From Podospora bellae-mahoneyi (Eukaryota > Ascomycota > Sordariomycetes > Sordariales > Podosporaceae), in the NCBI RefSeq assembly GCF_035222275.1, contig NC_085883.1:3831078-3895077 (forward strand): a stretch of 64,000 nt of DNA, written 5' to 3'. Every line of letters begins with the position of its first letter. The stretch's first letter is position 1. The notes beneath the pieces were generated by a model, which saw only the letters and a list, made by a program, of their open reading frames with translations, had not been told where the DNA came from and did no database searches. Of this stretch, positions 35,352 to 48,705 are shown in pieces. Made by a program: the position numbers and the translations under genes.

Positions 35352-35750
35352 TATTACGGTTTTGGAAGACAGTGGGGTATACCGGACTAATTAGGGCTGG
35401 ACCGGGCGATCGAGCGGGGCTCACGGTCCAGTAGGACGGAACGGACTAATAAGGTGGGGACCGGGGACCGTGGTGGGTCTCACGGTCCACGGTCCAGTAT
35501 CGGCCAATCCGGAAAGGACCGAGGACCGTCTGTAAGCCAACGGTCCACGGTCCCCTAATCTATATATACGGAGGAACTGGCCGGTGTAGATAGACAGTTC
35601 TGTAGTATGCAATTCAATTATATTCACGGCATCTAGTGTTTACACTGAGACATCTTGTCGTATACTATCTAGCTGTACCGAACCAGGATTATTCAGAAGT
35701 AGCCTTTAACCGGTATCCCTTTCAGAGGTTCTGGATAGGGGTTCGTCATA
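35352..35750 (+). repeat. 3' LTR of element A
   Basis: 399 bp, first base at the RIPped start TATTACGG and end at GTTCGTCATA. CCCTC follows directly as target duplication. Confidence 0.92.
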
Positions 35751-36796
35751 CCCTCTTACCTCGGGACTTATTAAGGTTTTATAAAAGTTTATATTTTAAT
35801 TTGTAAAAAGTAACGATCGTACGGTTTATTATATTCCGGTTAAATATTAAATATTTTATAGTTAAATATAGAAATTAAAAGGCTGTCCTCCGAGCTTTTA
35901 ACTAATAAGTTAAGTTTATCGGTAACCGTAATTTTTATATAAAGATTATTATTTATTTTCCTTCGATCGATTTTTCTAAAATTATTTTATACTTACTTAA
36001 ATATCCGGTATATTATAGTAATATAAAAAATAGTATTTAAAAGAGTAAAATTATACGAGGGTAGATAAAAAGCGGTAATATTATTATAGTAACGTTTATT
36101 TTAAGTATTAATATTAATATTTTAAATATATAATATATTTTCTATACCGGGCTTTTAAGGATATTAAAGGACTTTATTTAGGAAAGCGGACGAGCCGGGA
36201 AAAACGGAGTAAAGGTTAAATCAATAATTCTTTTTATAAAAAATTATACGGCTAAAAGGTTAATTACTAAAGTTATAAATTTAATATTATTAAAAATAAA
36301 ATATTTTATACGAAATAGTAACTTATATTATAAGATTATTTTTTCCTGGGTAATAAACGGGCGGATAGATAGAGCCGGATATAAGGAGGGCGAAGAGTTA
36401 TATAGGTTATATAAAGAGCGGTTTTTTAATATAGCTCGTATAGAATTTTGCCGAGTAAAGGAGGAGGGCTATAGATCGTATTATATAATAACCCCGGAGG
36501 CTATAAATAAGGGGGCTTTCGATATAGCTATTAATAAAGAAGAGTAACGGTAGGTTGTTATAAAAGAGCAAGAAAGAAAGAAGGATATTATACGAAATAT
36601 AAAGGTTATAACGAAAGTATTTTTATAGTTACGGGTATATTATATAATTTACTTTTTAGAGTATATTAAGTTTAAAAAGGAATACGTACGGTACGAATTC
36701 CAGTAATTATTAGCTTATAAATTTTATAGGGTCGTACGAAATACTCCGTAACTATCTAAACTTTTTAGTAAATTAAAAAAGTTATATATATTAAAG
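35751..36796 (+). pseudogene. Helicase element copy 2, segment 2 (RIPped)
   Basis: It continues copy 2 where segment 1 stopped, matching 58973-60017 of copy 4: helicase motifs III-VI and the region beyond, all RIPped. GGAAAGCGGACGAGCCGGG (the motif VI region) is still readable at 36179. The segment ends in TAAAG (36792-36796), the target duplication of retrotransposon B. Confidence 0.88.
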
Positions 36797-37197
36797 TATG
36801 ACGAACCCCTATCCAGAACCTCTGAAAGGGATACCGGTTGAAGGCTACTTCTGAATAATCCTGGTTCGGTACAGCTAAATAGTGTACGATAAGATGTCTC
36901 AATATAAATACTAAATACCGTGAATATAACTTGAAATTACATATTGCGGAACTGTTTATTTATACCGGCCAGTTCCTCCGTATATATAGATCAGGGGACC
37001 GTGGACCGTTGGCTTATAGACGGTCCTCGGTCCTCTCCGGATTGGCCGATACTGGACCGTGGACCGTAAAACCTACCACGGTCCCCGGTCCCCACCTTAT
37101 TGGTCCGTTCCGTCCTACTGGACCGTGAGTCCCGCTCGATCGCCCGGTCCAGCCCTGATTGGTCCGGTATACCCTACTATCTCCCAGAACCGTAATA
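36797..37197 (-). repeat. 3' LTR of element B
   Basis: About 401 bp, the reverse complement of the element A LTR. It begins TATGACGAACCCC and ends at the RIPped CCGTAATA. Confidence 0.9.
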
Positions 37198-37209
37198 TAA
37201 TACTCCCCC

Positions 37210-37940
37210 TCCCAGGCCGAAGCCCCTACGGCCTAATCTTCTTCTACTATTAACGATACCGTAAGTCTTTTCCTCCTTACCTCTCCTTTATTTTTATTAT
37301 ATTTAATCGTATATAGAAACGTTATCGTAAAACTAATTAGTCCGCTACCCTCGCTTCGCGAATCTTCCGCTATAGTTCTTCCGTTATACCGTACTTTACT
37401 TATTTTACTTTAGAACGCTTATATATTATAGCCCCTAAATTTTCGCGATGCGTTAAATACGTACGCCGTAAGATTCCGTATAACGGTTTTAACGTCGGTT
37501 CCGCTCGTGGGTATATCCCCCTTTTTTTCCTGTACCGTAATTAACCGTTTAATAGTAACCCGAGCGATAGAAGAGTAGGATAAACTTAAGCGTAAGAAGT
37601 AAGAGCTCGAAAATTAACTTTCGTAATTAATTACTAAGCTAATCCGGGTAAAATAAATACGCCGCTCTCTCCGTAATCGTAAAGAGCGTCTTTTCGCGCG
37701 GGGTATTTAGGAGGAGGATACCCGGGTGGTATAGTCCGCCGTGCCGCCCTCTAGTTCCCCGGGTGCCTCTACGCAGCCTACCGCCGCGCAGGATACTGCC
37801 CTGTAGACTCCTCAAGCCCTGGATCCCTCCGTAGGCCTTAACTAATCTTTTAACCTTTCTTTCGACCCTAATACGGCCGGTCCTTCCTTCCTAACCGCCT
37901 AAGATACTGCCAGTAGTATACCTTCCACCTCCTAAAGTAA
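37210..37940 (+). pseudogene. Antisense coding region of element B (decayed)
   Basis: Counterpart of 34615-35330. It lies on the plus strand here because the element is inverted. Recognisable blocks are GCGATGCGTTAAATACGTAC near 37446, the coiled-coil stretch near 37560-37690 and the Pro/Ser-rich tail to about 37935. It has more stops than the copy in A. Confidence 0.5.
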
Positions 37941-37988
37941 TTAAGGCGCGTAGCGCTATTTATATTTAGTCCTCCTTATACCTTCTAA

Positions 37989-38059
37989 CCTCGTAGTGTA
38001 ACGTATAGTATATCGATTATTTTACTAAAGGCGTAAGTTCGAATCTTACTGAGGTTCTT
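37989..38059 (+). other. tRNA-like sequence in element B
   Basis: A single copy of the tRNA-like unit (AACCTCGTAGTGTAACG... to TTACTGAGGTT), RIPped but with the acceptor-like ends and a TTCGAATC B box. Its pol-side flank matches that of sequence 1 in A and its LTR-side flank matches that of sequence 2. The pair in A therefore corresponds to one here. Confidence 0.6.
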
Positions 38060-38119
38060 TTAGGTTTAAAAGTACCTAATAAAGTCCTTTTAAACTTAAA
38101 TCTATTTTACTTTTTTAGG

Positions 38120-41100
38120 TTTTAATCGGTCTAGGTATTACTAATAAAATTCTTTTAATTTATTTAAATAGCTAAAGTATACCTATAGCTCCTACGAATT
38201 ATTTATAGCCGGATATCTTAACTAACTAATTAAATACTTTAATTAGCCTTTATTAAACCGTAAATCTAATATCTTTTCTACATCGTACTTTTTTTCTTCG
38301 TCCTCCGCCACGGCCTATATATTAGCTTTACTTGCCGGTAGTGCGGGCTCCAGAAGTGAGATGTGAAAGGTATATAACCGTAGGCGTATCGTACGGGGTA
38401 ATTCTAGTTCGAATACCGTCTCCGATATCTTCCTTTTGACCTTAAACGGGCCTACTCGCCTATAGTCTAGCTTCTTACTAAGTTTTTTAGTATATAAATT
38501 ATATATAGAAAGGAATATTATATTTCCTTCTTTAAAGCGAGGTCCCTCGAGCCTTTTAGTATTATAATATTTCTATATCCTTTCCCTTATAAACTTTAAT
38601 TTTTACTTAAGTTTACCGTAAAGTATATATATTTTATTTACCTTAACCTTAACCCTAAGTACTTTAACCGTAAGTCCTTACCGTAGGTTTACCTCGTAAC
38701 CGAAATTCGTAAAGAAAAGTATAACTTTCGTAATTTTCGTTAGCGATATATTATACGTTAGTTATACTATAAGTAATAGTTTAATTTAATTATCCTACTC
38801 GAAATTAATATAATTCCGTAAATATTATTCTACGATCTAGTTAAGCCGCTCCGTCTAACCGTTTATTTAAAGGTAGTAGGCCGATAACGCTTTATTTATT
38901 ACCCCTAACTTCGTTATTAACGCTCTTTAAAACTTCGATACGAATTTAATATCGCGATCCGTAATAAACTCCTTTAATTATATATATATTACTATAATAT
39001 ACTATAGTACTACGTCCGCTAATTACTTTATTAACTAGGTCTCTTTATATAGTAAGAAGTATATTTACTTAATAAACCTATCGATTATCGTTAATATACT
39101 ATTATACTTAACGCTAGTTACCGTATTTTTAAACTCTAGTAATTTAATAATAAAGTCTATAGTAATTAAACTCTATAACCGTTCCGCTACTAATAGTAGC
39201 TCCAGAAATCCGTAAGGCTTATACTTTATAACCTTTATTCTCTCGTACGTATAGTATAATTAAATTACTTCTTTAACGTCGTCCTTAATCCTCGGCTAAT
39301 TAAAGTGCTACTTAATCTTTTCTATAGTCTTAGCGATACCTATATATCCTCCGAGCTTCGATATATAAATATTTATTATTAATATTATCCGATTACCTAG
39401 CTTTACGTACGCCCGATTCTTATATTATAGCCTTCCTTAACTATCTTTTTAAATACCCTATGGCTCTAGTTTTTCTTATTAATATTGTTTTGCGATATCG
39501 GTACTTAATTTCCTTTAGTATTTACTAAAAGTAACCTTTTCGCGATATATTATATAATATTTTATTTACGGCTATAGTAGATACTTAAGAATACTATTAG
39601 GCGCCTCCTTAAATAATAGTAGTAACTCCCTAGGCGTATCCTTATAGTAGTCGGTATACCGGTTAAATACGTTTACTTTAACGTTTTTTAATCCTTTTTT
39701 ATAATTAATTTAAAAATTAAATTCCGAAAGAAATTTTAACTATCGTATTTACCGCGCGTTAAGGACCTTCGTAGTAATAAAGTACCGTAGGTTTTTATAA
39801 TCCGTATAGACCTATATTTCGTACTTAATACTATTAAAGTATAGTTTTTATTCCTCGAACGCTTCGATAATAACGAATAGTTTTTTATTATAAATTAAAT
39901 AGTTTTAATATATTTTTTTAAGTTTCTTCGAAAAGAAGGCTACCGGGTATAATTTACTATCGTTATTTCGCTATCTTAATTATTTACCGATTATATAATT
40001 TAATATATTCGCTTCGACTTTAAATAGTTAACTAGGGTTTAATAATTTAAATACCGGGTCCTTTAAAATAACCTCTTTTAGCTTTTAAAAAGCTTACTCT
40101 TTTTTTTACTTTTACCGGAATTCTACGTTTTTTTTAATTAAGTAATTAAAAAGCTTCGTAATACCTATATATTTTCGAATAAATATCCGGTAAAAATTCG
40201 TAAACCTTAAAAATTCCTTAACGTATATTTATAATTATAACGTAGGTTAGTCTTTAATTACCGTAATTTTCTTAAGTTCTATACGAACCTTACTTAATAA
40301 TATTAAATATCCTAAATATATTATTTTTTATATATAGAATTTACTTTTCTCCTTATTAATTAAAAGTCCGGCTCTATATAGCGCGTCGAGTATCTCTCGT
40401 ACGTACCGCTTATATTCCTCTAAAGTACGTAAATAGATAAGAACGTCGTTAAGATAGTATACTATTATTTTATCGAGGTATTTCCGTATTATATAGTTAA
40501 CGAGAGATTAGAACGTTACGGGTATATTAGTTAGCCTAAATAGTATTATAAGATACTCGAAATAACTATAGGGCGTACGAAACGCTATTTTCTATTTATT
40601 TCTTTCCTTAATCCGTATATAGGTATACCCGATAAATATATTTAAGCGTATAAAGTATTATACCCCGGCTAATTAACTTTATAATTTAAATATTAATAAT
40701 AGCGGGTAATTATTTTTTATTATTTCGTTATTTAATTACCGGTAATTTATATATAGTCGTAAATTACTGTCTTTTTTAAATATAAAAAAAATAAGGTATT
40801 TTATTAGCGATATAGACTCCTTAATATAGCCTCTCTTTAAATTTTCGTTTAAGTATTTCTATAGTTCTTTACTTTATTTATTATTAATATAATATATTTT
40901 AAATAATTATAATTTAGCTCCCTTTTTTAATTTAATTTTATAATTTTACGGCCCTCGCTCTAGAAACCCCTTTAAATATTTAGCCGTAAAGGTTAAATAT
41001 CTTTAATATTCTACCGATACTACTTTTTTTTTACTTTTTTCTACATTATTATAATAAACGTATTTATTAATCTCTAATATTTTTACTAACGTTATTAACT

Positions 41101-43800
41101 TTATTTCTTCGATCTTACTATTTATATTAATAAAGTATACTATTACTTTTTAGGTTCCTTACGGTAGTACCGTAGAGGGTACTTATCCCGTACTTTACTC
41201 CGTACGTACTCCTAATTTCCTATTATTAACTAAATACTTTTAAAGTTCTCTTAGTCGTAAATAATTACTATCTCTCTAATCGATATTTAAATTATAATCT
41301 TTATATTATAATTACTTTAAGATTATATCCTTCGAGGGTTCTATATTTATAATATCGAATATAATTAAAATTATTTTTCCTTCGACTATAATATCTAGGG
41401 GTAGTATTTCCCTATAGATCTTTTGCGTACGAAATAATCCTTATATAACGATCCATTCCTTCTTTTTCTTCTATAGTATCCAGGCCTAGTGTACGAACTA
41501 TAGCGAAATTAGGTTCGTCTTCGTATTACCGTCTACTAATATTATTACTTAAAAATCCTTTTATTATATAGTAATTTAGAAGCATTTATCTTTTTTATTT
41601 CTTCCCTATATAATAGCGACCTTGCTAATAAACCTTAAATCGTTATTCTATACTTTCGCTTTATACCGATACTTTAAAAAATACCGTTTATAATTTATTA
41701 AAAATTAACGGCCCCCGCGAAAAGCCGTAAGTCGTTTCTTAAACGGTTATATCGTTTAAAAATATTTTTTTACTCCAGATTAATTAATAATATAAAGTCT
41801 TTTAACTATACTTACTTAACTTCTTCTTATCTTCCGTCTCTTACTTCCCTAGTACTTTCTTATATTTTTATTCGATAGCGGTTTTTTTACTTAATTTTAT
41901 ATACTTTATCTTAATAATATTATTTAACTTTCTCTCGTAGATATATAGCGTAGTCTAAGCTTAGGTATTATCTTAATACTACTTCGTTTAAAGAGCGTAT
42001 ACTATCGTCCATATTTTAACCTTCTACGTACTCGACGTAGTATCTCGTATACTTTAATACGATCTATATAACCTAAAAGCTATCCTTTAATTTAATCAGG
42101 TCTTAAACCTTCTATAAGAGGTAATCGTTTAGGTCCTTTTACTAGACCTTTTTTTACTTAATTATAATTTTCCTAACCGGCTATAACTTATTTTCTTTAC
42201 TTACTTTACGTATTAACTAATAGCCGTATAGTACCTTACTTTAATAATACTTTATATATCCGTATATAATATATTAAAACTAAAGTACTTTCCGATATTC
42301 CGTATATCTAAAATAAAGTTATATTATATTTCCTTTATAAGGTATATACTATATAGATATTTATATATTTTTTAATATTTTCGCGATCCTAATACTAGCG
42401 ACCTTCTTACCTTTTTAATACTTTTTCTAGCTTTTATATACGAATTTTATAGGCTATAATATATCCTATAAAATAATAAACCTATATTTACTATATTACT
42501 TTTCTAATATTATTTACTTAATAGGTCTTTACGCGGGACTATCGCCTTTAATAATTTCTATAATAATTTCCGTAATAATCTATATTAATTAATCCTATAA
42601 TATTTATATTTAAAAATCTCCTTCCTCGTACTCCGCTTTTAGCCTTTTTATTACTTTCCGTAGCTCCTAGAATTCTACTTCCTTTTATTTAATATACTAA
42701 TTAGAATTTCCCTTTAATCTTACTACTTTACTTTATTAATACCCGATAGCTATTACTTTTATAATCCTTAATCCTTTTAATATAATAATAATTATAATCT
42801 CTTTCTTCTAGCCGAGTTACTTAAATACTTAATAATTTTTTTTAAAGTATTTTACTTTACTATAATTAAAATATTTAAAATTATTTTTACTTTAGCTCTA
42901 AATTTATAGCCTCTATTACTATATAGTATCGATATTTATCGGTCCTAAATATATAATACCGGAATAATTAATATTAAAATATCGTTTTTTATATTTATCG
43001 TTAGGACGGTTATTATTAAAGTGCCCCTTATTACTATAGTAACTTCTATTATTACTTTTCTTCTTTATACGACGCTAGAATTACTAATCGTCGATCCGTA
43101 TAGCTATAGCGATATACTTATCGATAATATTAAACCTCGATTCTTTATATAATTTATTTTTTACTTTTTCTTTAAAGCCGTTATAAAAAAGCTATATTAA
43201 TCTTTTATTATTAATAATATTATATAGGCTATTAATCTTAAATAGAGCTGTATAATTAATTACTAAACGCGTTTAATATAGATTTACGAGCCTTATCTAT
43301 ATACGCCTTACTTTATTATACTCCCTAAATATCTCTTTAAGTTTAATTTTAAAAATACGGTAATTTTCGAAGTATTTTATAGTAATTTTTTCCTAATCGG
43401 ACGGCTCCTCCTCGTAATAATTATTAAGGATAGGCTTAAACTACGCGAAAGCCCTATCCTTAAGTTTAGTAACCGTAAAAATAACCTTCGACTTTTCGTT
43501 AGTAAATTAATTTAGGTATTAACGAAAATAAATTTTAAATTAAATTAAAAACCCTTTAAGCTTTACTTTTCTTCCTTTATAGCGCTTTAGTATTAGGAAC
43601 TTAAGTATTATTTTAGGTAAAGTTAATATAGTAATAATTTACTCCCGAGTTTATTAAGCTTCGTCCTTAAGTTCCTTAAAACGCTATATTATTTACTTTA
43701 CGGTAGATCGAGTATTAATAATAATAGGTCCCTTACTATTTAAGCTAGGCGGGACGCTTCCTATCTAAACGTTCTTAGGTCCGGCTATAATAGTAAAAAA
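38120..43800 (-). pseudogene. Decayed gag-pol of element B
   Basis: Reverse complement of the element A interior: chromodomain end at about 38150, integrase over 38500-39400, reverse transcriptase box near 40460, gag towards 43700. Stop codons in every frame; almost no CpA or TpG left. Limits are approximate. Confidence 0.75.
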
Positions 43801-43845
43801 ACGCTTTTAATTTATTTATAATAAAATTAAAGTAAGTATATAACG

Positions 43846-44246
43846 TATAACGAACCCCTATCCAGAACCTCTAAAAGGGATACCGGTTAAAGGCTACTTC
43901 TGAATAATCCTAGTTCGGTACAGCTAAACAGTATACGATAAGATATCTTAATGTAAATACTAAATACCGTAAATATAACTTAAAATTATATACTATAGAA
44001 CTGTCTATTTACACCGGCTAGTTCCTCCGTATATATAGATCAAGGGACTGTGGACCGTTGGCTTACAGACGGTCCTCGGTCCTCTCCGGATTGGCCGATA
44101 CTGGACCGTGGACCGTGAGACCCACCACGGTCCCCGGTCCCCACCTTATTAGTCCGTTCCGTCCTACTGGACCGTGAGCCCCGCTCGATCGCCCGGTCCA
44201 GCCCTGATTGGTCCGGTGTGCCCCACTGTCTCCCAGAACCGTGACA
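43846..44246 (-). repeat. 5' LTR of element B
   Basis: About 401 bp. It begins at the RIPped TATAACGAACCCC and ends CCGTGACA, followed by TAAAG. Confidence 0.9.
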
Positions 44247-44710
44247 TAAAGGGTTTATTTAAGGATAAACGGGCTTAAAAAAAAAGCGTGGAGTTAAGCG
44301 ATTAGCTTTTAAAGGTTAGAGATTTAAGTTTAAATACCGTACGAAAGTTAAACGGGGGTTTTTAAGGATATACTAAGTGTAAGGTTCCTAAAAAGTTTTA
44401 CGGGCGGTAGGAACCGTTAAGGGAAAATAAAGGTTCGTTCTATAAGTTTAGGAAAGACTATTTATATAGTATAAAATTAATAATAAGGTTAGTTATAGCT
44501 TAAAAAAGGAAGTTAGGTTAGTTTGAGGAGGATATTAAGGCACGTTATTAGAAATACGAAGTTATATTGGATAAGAAGGTAGCGGTAATACGCCGGTTAC
44601 TCGTACGGGTAAAAGTATCGGATATTGAGTGTTTTATAATAGTATTGGTTTGGGTTAGGGTGTGGGAGGAATTTCGTACGAGATATTTAAAGTTGATAGA
44701 ATAATTATAA
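44247..44710 (+). pseudogene. Helicase element copy 2, segment 3 (3' end, RIPped)
   Basis: Continues after element B and matches 60014-60470 of copy 4, ending in GATAGAATAATTATAA and a long poly(T). It carries the C-terminal CxxC region in RIPped form. Homopolymer runs here keep lengths that would hold the frame. Confidence 0.85.
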
Positions 44711-46134
44711 TTTTTTTTTTTTTTTTTTTTAGAAATATATATATTTTAAAAATTTAAAAACTAAAAATAAAAATATATATTATTAATTATATATTAAAAT
44801 AAAAAGAATAATAGTAGCTTTATATATATTAAAAAGAGTAATAAAATAATATAGAAAAATATAAAAAATATATAACCGTTAAATATATAAATATTTATTA
44901 AAATATATTAAAGTTAAAAATAATAAAAATATATAAGTAAAAAGGTATTTAAATAGCTAAATAAAAATAATAAAGCGTTTAAACCGTTATATATAAATAA
45001 AAAAGGGCCCGAAGTTTTATATATATATATATAAAAGGGCCGAATTAATATATATATATAAAGGTACCCGAATTAAAATATAAATAATAGGTAATTAAAC
45101 GATTATATATATATATAAAATATTTAAAAAGCTTTATATATATAAAAAAGTATTTAAGTAATATATAAATATAAAAAGTTATTTAACCGTTATAAGTAAA
45201 GTAAAACTAAGATTATTTAATATATATAAAGAAAAGAGTAGCCGAAGTATTATTTATAAATTAAAAAAAATAATAATTATAAAATATAAAAAGAAAGTAA
45301 TTAAATTATTATATATTAATAAAAATAATTAAAATACTATATATATATAAATTAAATGACCGAATTACTATATATATTAATAAAGATAACCGAACCGCTA
45401 AATATATATAAAAAGAAAATATAGTTATAATATATAAATAAAAGAAATTCGAATTTCTATTTATATATATAAAAGGCGCCCGAACCGCTATATATTATAG
45501 AAAGAAAGAATGAAACCGGTATATATATATATAGAGGCGGCCGAACCGCTATATATTATATAATAATAATTAAAGCGGTATATAAATATATTAAGGCGCC
45601 CGAACCGCTATATACTATATAAAAAAATAATTAAACCGATATATATATATATAAAGACGCCCGAACCGCTATGTACTATGTAAAAAGTAATAATTAAACC
45701 GGTATATATATATATAGAGGGTTATACTATATAAAAAAAAAACTTAAACCGGTATATATGGATATAGACGCGCCCGAATAGTTATATACTATATAAGAAA
45801 AATAATTAAACCGGTATATATATATATAAAGAGTTATACTATATAAAGAAAGAATTAAACCGGTATATATATATATAAAGGCGTCCGAACCGCTATATAT
45901 AATATTAAAAAATAGCCCAACCGCTATATATAGAGAGAGGCGTACGAACCGCTATATACGATATAAAGAAAATAATTAAACCGGTATATATATATATAGA
46001 AGGTTATACTATATAAAAAAACAATTAAACCGGTATATATGGATATAGAGGCGGCCGAACCGCTATATACTATGTAAAGAAAATAATTAAACCGGTATAT
46101 ATATATATAGAGGTGCCCGAACCGCTATATACTA
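44711..46134. repeat. AT-rich subtelomeric satellite after copy 2
   Basis: About 1.4 kb of the same ~60-bp family: CCGAACCGCTATATACTATATAAA alternating with AATTAAACCGGTATATATA. It ends in CCGCTATATACTATCAATAATTCTCC, where the copy 3 unit begins. Confidence 0.88.
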
Positions 46135-46150
46135 TCAATAATTCTCCGAT

Positions 46151-46167
46151 GGATTGTAGTACAATCC
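46151..46167. repeat. Unit-boundary palindrome, copy 3
   Basis: GGATTGTAGTACAATCC, unmutated, as in copy 2. Confidence 0.8.
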
Positions 46168-46244
46168 GTTGAAAAGCGCACCAAAAAAAACGCCCCACTT
46201 TAGAAACAGGGGGGTAGGATCCGTTAAGGAATTAGTTGTACGAT

Positions 46245-47735
46245 CCGATGGGATTTCTTTTACTAAAATGAAAAAGAAAAGCATTATTAGAATCGCTATA
46301 ACAAGCTGTATAGAATAGTATTAAGTGTATTATCGTACGAGCGGTGTGGAAATAGAAGTAAAAGAGGTGAAGTTGGGTATAAGTATGCTGGTGATGTACG
46401 TGTATAGTAGTATAAGGTTAGGTAAGGGAATAGTTTTTTATACGATCCGATAAGATTTTTCCTATTAAATTAAAAGAGAAAAGTATTATTAGAATTATTA
46501 TTATAAGTTACATAGAATAGTATTAAATATATTATCGTACGAACTATATAGAAATAGAAGTAAAAGAGGTAAAGTTAAGTATAAGTATACTAGTAATATA
46601 CGTATATAGTAGTGTAAGGTTATATAAAGGAATAGTTTTTTATACGATCCGATAAGATTTTTCCTATTAAATTAAAAGAGAAAGGTATTATTAGAATTGC
46701 TATAACGAGTTATATAGAATAGTATTAAGTATATCGTCGTATAAGCTATATAGTAATAGAAGTAAAGATATAAAGGTAGGTACTAGCGATATACGTATAT
46801 AGTAGTATAAAGTTATATAAGGGAATAGTTTTTTATACGATCCGATAAGATTTTTCCTATTAAATTAAAAGAGAAAAGTATTATTGGAATTACTATAGTT
46901 AGCTATATAAAATAGTATTAAGTATATCGTCGTACGAGCTATATAGTAATGGAAATAAAGATATAAAGGTAGGTACTAGCGATATATATATATAGTAGTG
47001 TAAGGTTGTATAAGGGAATAGTTTTTTATACGATCCGATAAGATTTTTCCTATTAAATTAAAAAAGAAAAGTATTATTAGAATTACTATAGCGAGCTATA
47101 TAGAATAGTATTAAGTGTATTATTGTATAAGCGGTATAGAAATAAAAGTAAAAGAAGTAAAGTTAGGTATAAGCGTGCTAGTAATATACGTATATAGTAG
47201 TATAAGGTTCTATAATTAAATAGTTTTTTATACGATCCGATAAGATTTTTCCCATTAATTTAAAAAGTAAGGATATTATTAGAATTACTATAACGAGCTA
47301 TATAGAATAATATTAAATATATTATTGTACGAGCGGTGTGGAAATAGAAGTAAAAGATATAAAGTTAGGTGTTAGTAATGTACGTGTATAGCAATATAAG
47401 GTTATATAAAGGAATAGTTTTTTATATAATCCGATAAGATTTTTCCTATTAACTTAAAAAGTAAAGATATTATTAGAATTACTTATACGAGCCGTATAAA
47501 TAGTATTAAATATATTATCGTACGAGCGGTAGGGAATTGGAAGTAAAAGATATGAAGTTAGGTGTAAGTGTGCTAGTAATATACGTATATAGTAGTGTAA
47601 GGTTATATAAGGGAATAGTTTTTTATACGATCCGATAAGATTTCTTTTATTAAAATAAAAGAGAAAAGTATTATTAGAATTACTATAGCGAGCTGTATAG
47701 AATAGTATTAAGTATATTATTGTACGAGTATTATA
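46245..47735. repeat. ~200-bp tandem repeat, copy 3 (about 8 units, RIPped)
   Basis: Eight occurrences of the (T)ACGATCCGAT phrase, about 190-204 bp apart, with GTACGAGC-type phrases between them. Confidence 0.8.
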
Positions 47736-48394
47736 GAAATCTAAATAATAAATAAAAATTATAAATTCGATTTTTATTACTATATAACTTATTTAATTAT
47801 CGGAATTATTAATAACTATAAGCTTTTAGCTTCCTTCTATAGCTTATTTATTTCCCTCGTCCTCCCTTTCGGCTATAATACCCCTTTAAGTAGCGGTAAA
47901 AAAGTTATATTTACTACTATAATCTCTCTACTTATAGTTACTATAAGCACTACCCTAGTATCTATCCGTCGTACGATAATCCCTAAACGGCCCTTTATTA
48001 GGCTTGCTAGTATAGGTAGTATAAGGAGAAGTAATTACTAAACTATAGCTTTAAATTAAAATTATATTAAAGTAGTTTGGACGAGTTAGTACTTTAGCCC
48101 CTTTTATTTTGCCGGAAATATATTTAATGTCGGCCGATAGTAGGGCCGAAATTATTTATTATATTACCTATATATTTATTAGTTTAAGTATTATCGTATA
48201 GGAAAGATATATATTTATATTAATATAAAAATTATTTATTAACCTCCTAATATAAGGCTGGCTAATATCGATAATTTCGTACGAATTATAGGTATTAAGG
48301 ACTAAAGCTATTTTATATATTAGTTAAAAGTCGATTATTTTATACGATAGAAAAGTTTGCTAGAAAAGGATTTTAATGAGAATTAAAGTCGCTA

Positions 48395-48705
48395 TTGTAT
48401 AGCTAGCCTCTCGAGAGATTTAGAAAAAAAGGTATATACCCGGCAGCTACACGTTACTACTTTCGTGCCTACGTAACTACCTTCGTGCTAGGCGTGCCCA
48501 CGTAACTGCCTTCTTGCTAGGCGTGCCTTGACCATCGTACGGGACTGACGCCCTGATCGGAATATTATAGCTCTGTTATATAGTTGGCCTGTCGAGGGAT
48601 TTGGAAGAAAAGGTCTATACCCGGTAGCTACACGCTACTACCTTCGTGCCCACGTAACTGCCTTTATGCCAGGCGTGCCCTGACTATCGTATAGGACCCA
48701 GACCC
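48395..48705. repeat. Second minisatellite, copy 3 (about 2 units)
   Basis: Only two units of the TGGCCTGTCGAGGGATTTGG repeat, against about five in copies 2 and 4. Confidence 0.75.

Larger units (their letters stand above)
28104..35750 (+). mobile_element. Chromodomain Ty3/gypsy LTR retrotransposon A, RIPped, full length
   Basis: 7,647 bp with two 399-bp LTRs (28104-28502 and 35352-35750). The target duplication CCCTC lies at 28099-28103 and 35751-35755. LTRs begin TGTCACGG and end TCATA. Decayed domains run in the order gag with zinc knuckle, protease, reverse transcriptase, RNase H, integrase, chromodomain: the chromovirus order. It sits inside the helicase gene of copy 2. Many stop codons make it dead; most are TAG or TAA where CAG, CAA or TGG would be expected, which is RIP. 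Confidence 0.92.
36797..44246 (-). mobile_element. Chromodomain Ty3/gypsy LTR retrotransposon B, RIPped, full length
   Basis: Same family as element A in the opposite orientation, 7,450 bp, with LTRs at 36797-37197 and 43846-44246. The target duplication TAAAG lies at 36792-36796 and 44247-44251. It is more heavily RIPped inside than A. It is about 200 bp shorter, which equals the loss of one tRNA-like unit. It sits in the helicase gene of copy 2 near its 3' end. Confidence 0.92.
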
